A stretch of DNA of 64,000 nt from Microlunatus panaciterrae. GTDB taxonomy: Bacteria > Actinomycetota > Actinomycetes > Propionibacteriales > Propionibacteriaceae. Below the pieces are notes generated by a model. The model was not told where the DNA came from and searched no databases. It worked only from the letters and a program-made list of their open reading frames with translations. The first letter of the stretch is position 1, and each line of letters starts with the position of its first letter. Of this stretch, positions 1 through 10,100 are shown in pieces. The DNA is taken from the NCBI RefSeq assembly GCF_016907535.1, contig NZ_JAFBCF010000001.1:62001-126000 (forward strand), in the 5' to 3' direction. A program made the position numbers and the translations under genes.

Positions 1-1421
1 GTGAGGGTGCCGCTGGTCCGCAGCTCCTCGGACGTGCCCTCGAAGCAGATGGTGCCCCCTGCTGAACCGGCGCCGGGGCCAAGGTCGACGACGTGGTCGG
101 CGATGGCGATCGTCTGCGGCTTGTGCTCCACCACGAGCACCGTGTTGCCCTTGTCCCGCAGCCGCAGCAGCAGCTGGTTCATCCGCTGGATGTCGTGCGG
201 GTGCAGCCCGATGGTGGGCTCGTCGAAGACGTAGGTGACGTCGGTGAGCGCCGAGCCGAGATGACGGATCATCTTGGTGCGTTGCGCCTCGCCGCCCGAC
301 AGCGTCCCCGACGGTCGATCGAGGCTGAGGTAGCCGAGCCCGATCTCGACGAACGAGTCGAGGGTGTGCAGCAGCGTCCCCAGCAGCGGGCCGACGGATG
401 GATCGTGCAGGCTCGCCACCCACTCGGCCAGGTCGCTGATCTGCATTGCGCAGGCGTCGGCGATGTTGGTCCCCTTGATCTTCGACGACCTGGCCTCCGC
501 GCTGAGCCGGGTGCCGCCGCAGTCGGGGCAGATGGCGAACGTCACAGCTCGCTCCACAAAGGCGCGGATGTGCGGCTGTAGCGTGTCGACGTCCTTGGAC
601 AGGAAGGACTTCTGGATCCTCGGTATCAGCCCCTCGTAGGTCAGGTTGATGTTGTCGACCTTGATCCTGGTCGGCTCCTTGTACAGCAGGGCGTCGAGCT
701 CATTCTTGGTGAACCTGCGGATCGGCTTGTCCGGGTCGAAGAACCCACAACCGCCGTAGATTCGGCCGTACCAGCCGTCGACACTGTAACCAGGGATGGT
801 GAGCGCGCCCTCGTTGATCGACTTGCTGTCGTCGTAGAGGGCAGACAGGTCGATGTCGGAGACGCTCCCCCGGCCTTCGCAGCGCAAGCACATGCCACCG
901 GTGATGGTGAAGCTGCGACGTTCCTTCACGGTCCTTCCGGCACGCTGGACCGTCACTGCGCCGGCGCCGCTGAGCGAGGCGACGTTGAAGGAGAATGCTT
1001 GCGGGGATCCGATGTGGGGGTGCCCGAGTCGGCTGAACAGGATGCGCAGCATCGCGTAGGCGTCGGTGGCGGTGCCGACCGTGGAGCGGGGGTCGACACC
1101 CATCCGCTGCTGGTCGACGATGATTGCGGTCGTGAGCCCTTCAAGGACGTCGACGTCGGGTCGCGCCTGCGTCGGCATGAAGCCCTGCACGAAGGCACTG
1201 TAGGTCTCGTTGATCAGCCGTTGCGATTCCGCGGCGATCGTGCTGAACACCAGCGAACTCTTACCCGAGCCGGAGACGCCGGTGAACACCGTCATCCGAC
1301 GTTTCGGGATCTCGATGCTGACATTCTGGAGATTGTTCTCGCGCGCGCCGTGGACGCGGATCAGATCGTGGCTGTCCGCGATCTGTGGTGCCGTCGTCGG
1401 CGCTTCCGTCCTCGTCAGCAT
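1..1421 (-). CDS. UvrA-like ABC excinuclease ATPase (3' end beyond window)
   Basis: The first 473 residues of a minus-strand protein are visible; the frame is still open at base 1. It begins MLTRTEAPTT. A Walker A motif (GVSGSGKSS, about residues 48-56) is followed by the UvrA zinc/insertion region with CLRCEGRG and CPDCGGTR (CxxC pairs), then the ABC signature LSGGEAQR and the Walker B stretch DEPTIGLHPHD, all in UvrA order. The spacing from the first Walker A to the signature is short compared with UvrA proper, which lacks room for the usual UvrB-binding insertion. This points to the shorter UvrA2/DrrC-like class, linked in known cases to drug tolerance or DNA-damage resistance. The next gene upstream is a VOC protein 31 bases away on the same strand. 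No alternative ATG lies just upstream in frame, so 1421 is the best start. Confidence 0.9.
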   Translation of the reverse strand, partial: MLTRTEAPTTAPQIADSHDLIRVHGARENNLQNVSIEIPKRRMTVFTGVSGSGKSSLVFSTIAAESQRLINETYSAFVQGFMPTQARPDVDVLEGLTTAIIVDQQRMGVDPRSTVGTATDAYAMLRILFSRLGHPHIGSPQAFSFNVASLSGAGAVTVQRAGRTVKERRSFTITGGMCLRCEGRGSVSDIDLSALYDDSKSINEGALTIPGYSVDGWYGRIYGGCGFFDPDKPIRRFTKNELDALLYKEPTRIKVDNINLTYEGLIPRIQKSFLSKDVDTLQPHIRAFVERAVTFAICPDCGGTRLSAEARSSKIKGTNIADACAMQISDLAEWVASLHDPSVGPLLGTLLHTLDSFVEIGLGYLSLDRPSGTLSGGEAQRTKMIRHLGSALTDVTYVFDEPTIGLHPHDIQRMNQLLLRLRDKGNTVLVVEHKPQTIAIADHVVDLGPGAGSAGGTICFEGTSEELRTSGTL

Positions 1422-1452
1422 GCGCGGGTGACTCTGTCGGCAGCAGACACCG

Positions 1453-1809
1453 TCATCGGTCCTGGAGCAGCCCGAGGACATTGCCGTCGGGGTCGGTGAC
1501 GGTGGCCACCATTCGGCCGCCGCCGACGTCATGCGCAGGCTCCTTCACGGTGGCCCCTGCGGCGGTCAGCTCGGCCAGTTTTGCCTCGAGGTCCGCAACG
1601 TGCCAGTAGGCGACTGGTGAGGTCATCTTCTGAGGCCCACCGCCGGGTACCAGGCCGATGTGCTGGCCTTCGGCGTCGAAGCCGACGTAGTAGGGGCCGT
1701 CGGCCTGTGGCGCCACCCCCAGCAGGGCGGAGTACACCCGCTTGGCCGCCGCCAAGTCGGATACGGGATGCAGCACGGTCTTGATTCCCTGGGTCGAAGA
1801 GCCGGTCAT
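1453..1809 (-). CDS. VOC (glyoxalase/dioxygenase-fold) family protein
   Basis: 118 residues, a single-module VOC protein. The usual beta-alpha-beta-beta-beta layout is visible: PVSDLAAAKRVYSALLG at the first module, YWHVADLEAKLAELTAAGA at the second, and a closing VTDPDGNVLGLLQ motif typical of the family. The start ATG at 1809 has AGGAG five bases upstream; a GTG at 1815 in the same frame overlaps that ribosome site and is less likely. The gene sits directly upstream of the UvrA-like gene on the same strand and may be co-transcribed. VOC proteins include glyoxalases, dioxygenases and antibiotic-binding proteins. The combination with UvrA-like ATPase suggests a resistance or detoxification role, but that is inference; no substrate can be assigned. 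Confidence 0.85.
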   Translation of the reverse strand: MTGSSTQGIKTVLHPVSDLAAAKRVYSALLGVAPQADGPYYVGFDAEGQHIGLVPGGGPQKMTSPVAYWHVADLEAKLAELTAAGATVKEPAHDVGGGRMVATVTDPDGNVLGLLQDR

Positions 1810-1925
1810 CGTCACTCCTGACTGCCGGTGGTGATGTCCATGATCGCCACTCTAGCCGCGGCCCGCGGACTCCCGCTTCTCGAATCCTGATCGATTCTCG
1901 ACCATCCAGCTACGCTGGGCTGAGC

Positions 1926-1979
1926 GTGCGCATGGGGTCCGGACCACAGGTGGGATCCAGACCCCACAGCCAGGCGCAC
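1926..1979 (-). terminator. Probable hairpin downstream of the ferritin-like gene
   Basis: Nested inverted repeats: GTGCGC (1926-1931) pairs with GCGCAC (1974-1979), and inside it TGGGGTC pairs with GACCCCA. It lies about 60 bases past the stop of the minus-strand ferritin-like gene, in a 227-base gap before the VOC gene. There is no T-run, as usual in high-GC actinobacteria. Transcription termination is inferred from position and structure. Confidence 0.45.
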
Positions 1980-2036
1980 CCATCCAGTGAGGGTCTGCGA
2001 AGTCGGTGCCGCGGGTGCCCAAGCTTGCCGCCAGGG

Positions 2037-2975
2037 CTATCCGTTGGAGCCACTCTGGCGGATCGCTCCGTTCACGCCCGCCGGGAAGAAGCCACCCCTG
2101 GTTGCCTTCTCGGGTGTCAGGTAGACGACATTGAGCACTTGCGCCGCAGTGCGGCTGAAAGCAATCCCGTTGGTGTCGGTCGGGATCAGGTTGGCCATGC
2201 CGCCGTCCCGGGTCAACTCCTGGTCGAGGTCTGTCCTGCCATCGAGAGTGTCCCGCGCAATGGAGATCTTGCCCGCGGCGGCGGCCAGTCCTTTCGCGTA
2301 CAAGCTGGAGCGGACGATGCCGGCGTGGTACGCCTCAACCGCCAGGATGCCGGCGGCCGCCTCCAGATAGGTCTTGTTGTCGATCAGCGGCGCAGCTCCC
2401 TTGTAGGCGGTGACGCCGACATCCTCGAAGATGAAGGCGGCAAGAAGGAAGTTGTTCTCGTTCGCGTACGGGTCGAACGTCTGCCCGGCCCCGATCAGGC
2501 CCGCAGCCCGGGCAGCTGCAGTGAAACTGGCCTGGATGTCGATCTTGGGCCGAGCAACCTTGGCGGATCCGAGCGCGGATCGCAGAAATCGGACGTGGGC
2601 GAGCTCGTCACCGGCGATCTCTTGCGCATACTGGCGAATCGCCTTGGACTTGAAGGCCACCTGGCGGCCGCCACGGACGCCGCCTCGGGCGCCCTTGCCG
2701 TCGGTCAACGTCGAGTCGAGTCCGTGACCGTACACCGCGTTCGAATAGAACTCCGCCTCCAGATACTCCAGGTTCAGGGCGAAGTTCAGCACCGCACTGT
2801 CACTCGGCGCACCGCTGGGCGCGGCGACGGCCGGCGTCGTCCCCGCCCCAAGCAGGCTCGCACTCCCGACGGCTCCGAGGCTCGCCAACCCGGCGGTCCT
2901 CAGGAAGGTACGGCGATCCGCCTCGTTCTCTGCACTGCGGTTGATCATGTCAACCACCGTCTTCTGACCAAACAT
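2037..2975 (-). CDS. Tat-exported ferritin-like domain protein
   Basis: 312 residues. The N-terminus carries a twin-arginine signal (RRTFLRTAG about residues 21-29, then a hydrophobic Ala/Gly stretch and an Ala-rich cleavage region), so the folded protein is predicted to be exported. The mature part is a four-helix ferritin-like bundle with candidate di-iron ligands in LEYLEAEFY, GDELAHVRFL, FIFEDVG and EAYHAGIVR. This matches the Ferritin_2 / desiccation-related family found outside the cytoplasm of many actinobacteria. Start ATG 2975 has GAGGAG about six bases upstream. The gene stands alone, flanked by gaps of about 230-255 bases on both sides. A role in extracytoplasmic iron or oxidant handling, or desiccation survival, is inferred from the family; catalysis is not shown by sequence alone. 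Confidence 0.85.
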   Translation of the reverse strand: MFGQKTVVDMINRSAENEADRRTFLRTAGLASLGAVGSASLLGAGTTPAVAAPSGAPSDSAVLNFALNLEYLEAEFYSNAVYGHGLDSTLTDGKGARGGVRGGRQVAFKSKAIRQYAQEIAGDELAHVRFLRSALGSAKVARPKIDIQASFTAAARAAGLIGAGQTFDPYANENNFLLAAFIFEDVGVTAYKGAAPLIDNKTYLEAAAGILAVEAYHAGIVRSSLYAKGLAAAAGKISIARDTLDGRTDLDQELTRDGGMANLIPTDTNGIAFSRTAAQVLNVVYLTPEKATRGGFFPAGVNGAIRQSGSNG

Positions 2976-3230
2976 TGCTGCTCCTCATGGAGGGAAGGGT
3001 GTGCTCCGAGGACGGCGCATCCAGCGGGCCGGCATCGCACGGAGCACGCGACAACGACGTCTGCTCGCGCTGGATCGGCGCCTGCCCCGGTCGTCGCGCG
3101 CACCACTGACTGCGCGAGCCGATCCAACCCCGATGGCGACGACCCGATCCCTAGGGCCAATGGCCGAGGGGTGGAACCGCTCTACTGGTCATTCGGAGCA
3201 GTGCAAGCGGTGGATGGGTGCCGCGTCACG
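2976..3230. other. Gap upstream of ferritin-like gene, no gene seen
   Basis: 255 bases between the ferritin-like start and the end of the oxidoreductase. The stretch holds the ferritin-like ribosome site and imperfect inverted copies of GGATCGGC. Open frames here are short and lack start signals; I see no gene. Confidence 0.5.
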
Positions 3231-4151
3231 TCAGCTGACGGTAAGCACGATCTTGCCGCGGGTGTGACCCTCGATGTTCAATCGGTAGGCCTCGGCCGCC
3301 TGCTCCAACGGGAACGTCTTGGTCACCTCCACTGTGAGTTGTCCGTCGTCTGCCAGCTGAGACAGCTCCTGCAGGTCAGCGCCCTCCGGGCTGACCCACA
3401 TCCAGGTCCCGCCGTGCTTCTCCACTTCCGGGTCGGCGATCGACGCGTGTCTGCCGTCCGGCTTGAGTACCGCGAGCGTGACGTCGAGGACACCACCGAC
3501 GAAGTCAGCCACGACCTCGACTCCCCCGGGAGCCAGCCCGTGAACGGCGTCGACCAGCCCCTCGCCGTAGGACACGGGCTCCGCGCCGAGCGAGCGAAGG
3601 AACGCATGGTTGCGCTCCGAGGCGGTGGCGATCACCCGCGCCCCGTACGCGGCGGCGATTTGGACACCGAGTGACCCCACTCCCCCTGCACCTCCGTGGA
3701 TCAGCAGCGTCTCGCCCGAACGGAGCGCGAGTCGCTTCAGCACCTGAGCAGCGGTCAGTCCGGCCAGGGGCAGACCGGCCGCCTGCTCCCAGCTCAGCGC
3801 GCGGGGCTTGCGCGCCAGCAGGCGGGTGGGAAGGGCGACGTACTCGGCGAAGGTCCCACCGTGGACGTAGTCCTTGCGGCCGTTGGCGATGACTTCATCG
3901 CCAGGCGCGAACTGCGGCGTGTCAACGCCCACCGACTCGACCACCCCGGCCACGTCCCAGCCTGGGATGACCGGAAACTCGATGTCCAGCATCGAATCCA
4001 GGTAGCCGCCCATCACCTTCCAGTCCACCGGGTTCACTGCGGCGGCTCTCACCTTGACCAGAACCATGCCTGGACCGACTTTGGGCATCGGTTGATCGGA
4101 CAGTTCGAGGACATCGGGGTTGCCATAGCTGCTGTAGGTCATCGCTTTCAC
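3231..4151 (-). CDS. NADP-dependent MDR-family oxidoreductase (quinone reductase-like)
   Basis: 306 residues, the length and layout of zinc-independent medium-chain dehydrogenase/reductases. The GroES-like N-terminal domain reads VLVKVRAAAVNPVDWKVM; the nucleotide-binding Rossmann domain has GGAGGVGSLGVQIA near residues 150-165. Catalytic zinc cysteines are absent, so it belongs with quinone oxidoreductase / zeta-crystallin-type enzymes that use NAD(P)H on quinones or enones. Start choice: GTG at 4151 gives the family-typical MKAM opening but a weak ribosome site; the in-frame ATG at 4142 has AGGTGA at good spacing. I keep 4151 because of family length. The next gene on the same strand is about 60 bases upstream. 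The substrate is unknown. Confidence 0.85.
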   Translation of the reverse strand: MKAMTYSSYGNPDVLELSDQPMPKVGPGMVLVKVRAAAVNPVDWKVMGGYLDSMLDIEFPVIPGWDVAGVVESVGVDTPQFAPGDEVIANGRKDYVHGGTFAEYVALPTRLLARKPRALSWEQAAGLPLAGLTAAQVLKRLALRSGETLLIHGGAGGVGSLGVQIAAAYGARVIATASERNHAFLRSLGAEPVSYGEGLVDAVHGLAPGGVEVVADFVGGVLDVTLAVLKPDGRHASIADPEVEKHGGTWMWVSPEGADLQELSQLADDGQLTVEVTKTFPLEQAAEAYRLNIEGHTRGKIVLTVS

Positions 4152-4213
4152 CTAGAGGCGAACTGGCTGAGCCACGTTTTCATTCCAGCGCGTGATTCAT
4201 AGCGGCAGAGCGT

Positions 4214-5017
4214 TCAGCCGTCAGCACGCGTGCCGATGATCACCGTGGCGTCGAGATTGTCCAGCTGGGACAGCCGAGGCATCAGGCCGGCAGCAGCGAC
4301 CATCTCCATCAGCTCCGGTGCCTGCTGCTCACTGGACTCGACCAGCAGCGAGCCGCCCGGAGCCAGCCAGGACTGCGCGTCGGCGATCACCCGCCGAAGC
4401 ACCGACAGACCGTCCGTGCCACCGTCGAGGGCGAGCTTTGGCTCGTGTACACGCGCTTCCTGCGGCATCAGCCAGATTGCTGCGGTCGGCACGTAGGGAG
4501 CGTTAGCGACCAGGATGTCGACGTGACCCAGAAGTGAGGCCGGTAACGGGTCGTAGAGATCACCTTCCAACACCTGGCCGCCCACGGTCTCCACATTCCG
4601 CCGGGCGCAACGGACAGCGGCGGCCTCCAGGTCGACGGCAAACAGCCTGGAACCGTCCAGGGCCATGGCCACAGCCACGCCCACCGCTCCCGAACCACAG
4701 CACAGGTCCACCACCACCGGTGATCGCGACTGGCCGATGGTGCGACCGGCTGCTACACCCTCGCGAACCAGCAACTCGCTTCGACGCCGGGGAACGAAGA
4801 CGCCTGGGTCAACCTCGACTCTCAGGCCGCAGAACTCGGCCCAACCGATCACGACCTCGAGCGGCAGGCCGGCAACGCGTCGTTCGACCATGATCGCCAG
4901 CTCGGCGGCCGAGTCGGTGCTCATGATCAACAACCGCGCCTCGTCCTCGGCGAAGACGCAACCGGCTGCGCGCAGCTTGGCAATGATCACGGACGGATCA
5001 GGCGATGAGGCTGACAA
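4214..5017 (-). CDS. PrmC/HemK-like N5-glutamine methyltransferase homologue
   Basis: 267 residues from a proposed TTG start. A Rossmann SAM-binding motif is seen in VDLCCGSGAVGVAVAMA, and the PrmC-type catalytic motif NPPY appears as NAPY (VANAPYVPTAAIW), followed by the conserved LALDGGTDGLSVLRRV. Proteins with NAPY form a separate actinobacterial branch annotated as putative protein N5-glutamine methyltransferase; whether they modify release factors is not settled. The open frame continues upstream to 5167, but that part is Arg/Cys-rich and unlike family N-termini. The family opening (a short stretch, then VIIAKLRAAGCVFAEDEA) fits a start at TTG 5017 or a nearby codon, with GGGGAG a little far upstream. 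The exact start is uncertain. Confidence 0.75.
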   Translation of the reverse strand: MSASSPDPSVIIAKLRAAGCVFAEDEARLLIMSTDSAAELAIMVERRVAGLPLEVVIGWAEFCGLRVEVDPGVFVPRRRSELLVREGVAAGRTIGQSRSPVVVDLCCGSGAVGVAVAMALDGSRLFAVDLEAAAVRCARRNVETVGGQVLEGDLYDPLPASLLGHVDILVANAPYVPTAAIWLMPQEARVHEPKLALDGGTDGLSVLRRVIADAQSWLAPGGSLLVESSEQQAPELMEMVAAAGLMPRLSQLDNLDATVIIGTRADG

Positions 5018-5363
5018 CGTCAGGCCACGCTCCCCGGTGGCCTCAGCGCACCGGAGACGACAACAGGCTGGGACACGCCAGGAGCCTATCCGGTCAACAA
5101 GCCGCCGCAGATCCGCGTCGGTGCGATCAGCTCTGCCACACCTGTGGCGCCGGTTAACGCTCCGCACAGACGCGTTGAAAATTGTTGCCTAAAGACTGAT
5201 GACAGCGTCGGATTTTGGTGCCATCATTCCCTTTGGAAGGTCGATGACAAAGCTCCGCACCGGATATTCGTCCGAGTCTGAGCCGGCGTTGCCGACGGTG
5301 CATTCCCGTTTATCGTTCCGTTATCTATTCGACCCTCCACTCCACAGAACGGGGAGCGCCGCC
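5018..5363. other. Divergent intergenic region before the two-gene novel unit
   Basis: 346 bases between the methyltransferase and the plus-strand unit. The part from about 5175 to 5340 is visibly richer in A and T than its surroundings, with short runs such as AAAATTGTTG and TTATCTATTC, as expected for a promoter region driving the large pair downstream. I could not fix a specific -35/-10 pair. No convincing small gene is present; plus-strand frame extensions from 5199 lack a ribosome site. Confidence 0.4.
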
Positions 5364-7061
5364 ATGAGCGCATCGCAGTCCAACCTGTCGTCTTCACAAT
5401 ATGGGTATGACTTTGTCGTGGCCACCACGCAAGCCAGCATCAATGCGACCATGAAGACCTTCCTCGCCAATCTCACCGAACCCGTGGTCTCGATCTGCTA
5501 CATCGCGGACGACGCCGGAAACCCCACCCAGATCGACTACGACGACCTGGTGCAGAGCGCCAACGGCACCGACCCGTTCGCGGTACCCGCAGATGCTGAC
5601 CCAGACACCAGCCAGGACCTGAAGAACCTGATTGCCGCCCGGTTCATGATGGGCTTTCGAGCGCAACTGGGCCTGCCGCCGGGCATTCCGCCGGCGCAGA
5701 TGCCCGATCTAGTCTGCCTCGGCGCCGACACCTCCGTAGTGGGCTTCAACCTGCTGTGTGCGGAGTTCACCGTCGTCGATCTCGATCCCGGCAGTGGCTA
5801 CACGAAGCCGTCCTGGATGAACCAGTGCCAGCCAGCGGGGGCACCGTGGATCTTCTCCTCCAAGGTTGACCTGCGGCTCTCGACAACGGACAGCAGTGCC
5901 TATTCCACTTTGCCGCCGGATGTGCGGCAGGAGATCGGAAACCTCGGTGGTCAGGCTTTCAGCGTGCAGCAATTGCTCTTCGACCTCGATAATGCCGCCC
6001 TAGAATCTCTTCCGACCATCTCAGGTGTCGCGCCGGGGACGAAACTGTACAGCGTCCTCCAGCAGGAATTTCTCGGCGCCTATTTCTCGGCTCTCGCCAA
6101 AGAAGGGGCGCCGGTCCTGGGATGCACCATTACGCACGGCAGCCCCCCAGCCGCCACGCTCACTCTCTCCGATCTCAATCTCGAGGTCTCCCCGTTCCTT
6201 GGCAGCAACGGACAGCCGGTGGCCCAGCCCACCCAGGACCAGCAGAACCTCGCCACCCTCAACTACCTGTGCGCAGCCGACGGCAACACGCTGCCGCCAG
6301 CGGTGGCGTTCGGCTGGAACTGGATCGACCCGTCCGAGGAGGCCGACTACGACGGGGTCGTCGCCATCAACCGGACCTCGTTGGCCGGCTACTTCCGCAA
6401 CCAGCTCCAGTACTCCGCAGCCGCCAACAGCTTCCTGGCCTGGGTGCGAGTCTGGCTGTCCGGCTTTCTCGATGCGACAACAAACTTCAGCTGGAGACTC
6501 ACGGCGGACCAGACACCGACGGTCACCACGCCGCCCACCGGGCCGGTCATCCTCACGTTCCACTACGACAGTGACGCCGAGGACGCGGCCGGTCTCGATG
6601 ACGACATGGGAAAGTTGGAGCTGAAGCCGTCTTACGACCTCACTGTGAGTGTCTCCGGCAGTACGATCACCATCGTCCAGCACCTGGTCGTCTACCTCTA
6701 CGTACGGGTGATGCAGACGTCCGGGGACGGCAACGTGGTGGACCGGACCATCACCGACACCTACGCGCTCTCGGTCGGAGAGCACGGTGAGCTGGCCACA
6801 ACCCTGGCGTCGACGACCTCCGACAACTCGCAGAACCCGTCCACGAACGGGTTCCTGAACTTCTTCACCGACCTGAACCGCATCATCGACGACGTCTCGG
6901 GATGGGTCCGGAACTTCACCGCCACCAACCTCACCGACATCCCGGCCTCCCTGGTGCAGAACTATGTCTTCCCGGGCGGGGCGACGTTCGCCTTCAAGTC
7001 GGTGGCATTCTCGGACAACCAGGATCTGGTCTCCCACATCACCTACTCCGACCCCAGCTGA
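5364..7061 (+). CDS. Uncharacterised TULIP/P47-like protein, first gene of novel pair
   Basis: 565 residues from ATG 5364, with GGGAG seven bases upstream; the longer frame from 5199 has no ribosome site. There is no signal peptide and no membrane segment. The protein opens with YGYDFVVATTQASINATMK (residues 13-31). This resembles the start of clostridial P47/OrfX-type TULIP lipid-binding modules (aromatic-Gly-Trp/Tyr-Asp-hydrophobic-Val-x-Ala followed by a helix with Asn). That similarity is from memory and is an inference. The rest alternates beta-rich stretches (for example VDLRLSTTDSS, PVILTFHYDSDAEDA, TITIVQHLVVYLYVRV) with amphipathic helices, consistent with an elongated beta/alpha fold. 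The next gene starts 79 bases after the stop on the same strand and is surely paired with it. No catalytic motif is visible. Function unknown. Confidence 0.8.
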   Translation: MSASQSNLSSSQYGYDFVVATTQASINATMKTFLANLTEPVVSICYIADDAGNPTQIDYDDLVQSANGTDPFAVPADADPDTSQDLKNLIAARFMMGFRAQLGLPPGIPPAQMPDLVCLGADTSVVGFNLLCAEFTVVDLDPGSGYTKPSWMNQCQPAGAPWIFSSKVDLRLSTTDSSAYSTLPPDVRQEIGNLGGQAFSVQQLLFDLDNAALESLPTISGVAPGTKLYSVLQQEFLGAYFSALAKEGAPVLGCTITHGSPPAATLTLSDLNLEVSPFLGSNGQPVAQPTQDQQNLATLNYLCAADGNTLPPAVAFGWNWIDPSEEADYDGVVAINRTSLAGYFRNQLQYSAAANSFLAWVRVWLSGFLDATTNFSWRLTADQTPTVTTPPTGPVILTFHYDSDAEDAAGLDDDMGKLELKPSYDLTVSVSGSTITIVQHLVVYLYVRVMQTSGDGNVVDRTITDTYALSVGEHGELATTLASTTSDNSQNPSTNGFLNFFTDLNRIIDDVSGWVRNFTATNLTDIPASLVQNYVFPGGATFAFKSVAFSDNQDLVSHITYSDPS

Positions 7062-7140
7062 AGCACCCTGTCGAATCCCGGCTGAGCGACGCACGGGCTC
7101 CCTCATTGCGTCGCCGCGCCACAGAGCGAGGACTCCTGCC

Positions 7141-10100
7141 ATGACCAGTCACACCGTCACGTACTCCACCGAGCTGATGCAGAACTACCTGCAGGCCGAG
7201 ATCCTGTCACCGCAAGCCAAATTTGAGGCCCTGCAGACCTCTCAGGGCACCTCCCTGCTGTTCTCCATCGGCACCGACCAGGTGTTCTACGTCACCCGAG
7301 AGGTAGCCGGAGACCGGGCCGGCTGGATCCGGTCGGACCTGAGCACGGGCCAGATCGAGCAGGACTTCGCCGGGGCGACCGGCGTCGTCTGTCGCGACTT
7401 CACCTCGGCTGAGTGCCCGACCGCAGCCGGCTCCAGCGTCCACCTGGGCATGGTGCTGGGCGATGGTCAGCACGACCATCTGTATCTCAGCCTGGCCAAC
7501 TCCGACTCCGACCTGTCCTGGACCGCGCAGCCAGTCTGGGTTGGCTATCCCTTCGACGATCCGGACCATCCACTGCCCCAGCTCAAGGTGGTCGGCGTGA
7601 TGATCAGCGAAGCGTCCGACGGCGAGTACATCGTCGTCGACGTGCTGCGCGACCCGACCAGCAGTGAGAATCTGGTGCTCCGCTACTACATCGACGTCAA
7701 CAAGAGCGGAGGGTACGCCTGGCATCCCCACGACGTGGCGGTCGACTTGGCGGCCGGCAGCTATCGCAGCTCGTTGGGGCGACGGGTCAACCAGCCCATC
7801 GACGGGCTGTATACCAGCGGCCAAGTGGACGGGCAGACCCAGTTCACCTACCAGCCGCTGTACAACCCCTACAACCCGAACGTGCCGGCCTCGCCGGACA
7901 TCCTGCAACTTCCGGGCAACCTGCACCCCGACTCCATCGCCGTCTGTCGCAACCCGGACAACAGCTCTGACCTCTACGCCACGGCCAACGGCACGCTGTA
8001 CCACTTCAGCAGTGCTGGACAAGCCAACAACGCCACCGCGACCGCACTGTTGCAGAATGAGATGTTCGCGGGAGTGCGCGACCTCTTCGCCGCGATCGAC
8101 GACCAACAGGTGACGGTCTGGGGGCTCAACGGCAGCGACGAAGTCTTCTACACCAGTTGCCCGCTCGACCAGCTCGGCAACAGCACAAGCTGGTCGGTCC
8201 CGATGCCCATCCTCACCGGAGTGGAGCAGCTCTCCCCCTACCTGGACCGGGCCAACAGCGCCAACACCTTCTTCGCGCACACGGGCGCGAGCACTCTGGT
8301 CAAGGCGGTCAAGTCACCCGGAGCCACTCTCTGGACGTTCCGCACCATCACTCTGCCGCCGCCGGTCGCCACGACTCCCGCTCAGAGCTACAGCTCCTAC
8401 ACCACGCGCATCCAGGTGCTTGATGCCAACAGCCAGCCCGTACCGGGGCTACAGGTGGCCATCAGCGCCAGCTGCGTCAGCAGCGTCTACCTCAACTATC
8501 TGTACTACGTGCTCGGACCGACACCGGTCCAGGCCGAGACCGACGCGCTGGGAGTGATCACTATCGTCGAGGCGGTCGACACGCTCGCCGGAAGTCGGTT
8601 GTACGTCTCCGTCGACGGGCAGACCACCACCATCAACCCGATGGAGAAGGTCTTCAGCAAAGCAGCCAGTCTCGACTCCCCCGATCTGCTGTCGACCGCA
8701 ACGATCAAGGCCCCTGACGGCACCACTCGACCGCTGATCGCTCCCGGCACCGACCCCGGGTTGCTGCAACAGGTCGCGGACGGCAACAAGCAGTTGGCTG
8801 CCGCCTACGCCGCCGTCGCCAACCGGCCCGCACCAGCGGGCCAGGTCAGCGGAATGGTCGGAGCCGAGCCGCTCTCTCGCGGCCTGACCAGCTTTGTCCT
8901 CACCACCCCCGTCGGCGATCTCAGCTCGATCCTCGTGGACGCCGGCGACCTCTTCGAGCGCCTCAAGCATGATGTGGACCATGTCATCCAGGTTGTGGAG
9001 GACACCGCGACAGGGGTCTGGAACTTCATCGTCACCCTCGCCGGAGAGGCGTACCACTGCGTCCTCGACTGCGTCGAGAAGGTGGTGGCGGCCGTCCAAT
9101 GGCTGTACACCATGGTGAAGACGGCGGTCGAGGACCTGATCAAGTATCTGGAGTTCCTGTTCGAGTGGGCGGATTTCACCCGCACCAAGAAGGTGATCGA
9201 AAATATCGTCCGGACCTTCCTCGACTACCAGGTCGACCAGATCGAGGTAGTGAAGTCGGAACTGGACACGATGATCACCTCAGTCGAGGGCACCATCAAC
9301 GCCTGGGCCGGCACCAGCAGCTGGGACGGACTCGGGGCCGACGGGGACAGGACACCCAACAGCACCTCGACCCCAACTGCGGGCCAGAGCGCCCCAGGCT
9401 CCCTGCTCGCCCACCACTACCAGAACAACGCCCAGAGCGCGACGCAGGTGAGGCCAGCACCGGTCCCCCAACCATCGCCCAACCCGGTGGAGGTGCTGCT
9501 CGAAGCCCTGGCTCAGGAGGCGGACACGATCAGCGAGACGATCTCGCGGTTGCAAGACCTTGCCACCGACTTCAACAGCATGACACTGACCGAGTCACTC
9601 AAGGCGCTGGTGGCGGTCGTCGCTGATCTCGGCCTCGAGACCGCCAGGCACGTGATCGACGCGCTGCTCGATGTCCTCTACGACGTAGCCAAGGACGCCG
9701 TGGCGCTGCTGGACACCCCCATCCACATTCCCGTCATCTCGGACATCTTGAGTGACCTCGGGATCGCGGAGTTCTCGTTCCTGGAGGTGGCCTGCTGGAT
9801 CGCCGCGATCCCCGTCACGTTGATCTACAAGGCGGCAGAGGGCGCGGCGCCCTTCCCGGATGACCCGGACACCACGTTCCTGATCAACGCTGCCGACTTC
9901 CCGACTCTTCTCCAGGCCTTCAGTAAGCCATCGGCCGCTGCCCACAACCTGGAGGTGGCGGCTGCAGCGCCGAACGGACTTGCCCGCGACGCAGGGGCGT
10001 CCGGACCGCTCTCGCTCTCTGCGGGGACGGCCCAGGCGGTGCACGTCAGCGGCCACGCAGTCTCGGGATTCTGCTCGCTCGTGTCGGCGATCCTGTCGAG

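Noticed and set aside
1926-3674. 582-residue plus-strand open frame
   Set aside because: It lies opposite the ferritin-like and oxidoreductase genes, has low-complexity Arg/Gly composition and no ribosome site; a GC-driven shadow.
6021-7142. 373-residue minus-strand frame opposite the novel pair
   Set aside because: Antisense to a well-supported plus-strand gene and of shadow composition; same for 7207-8280 and 9595-10419.
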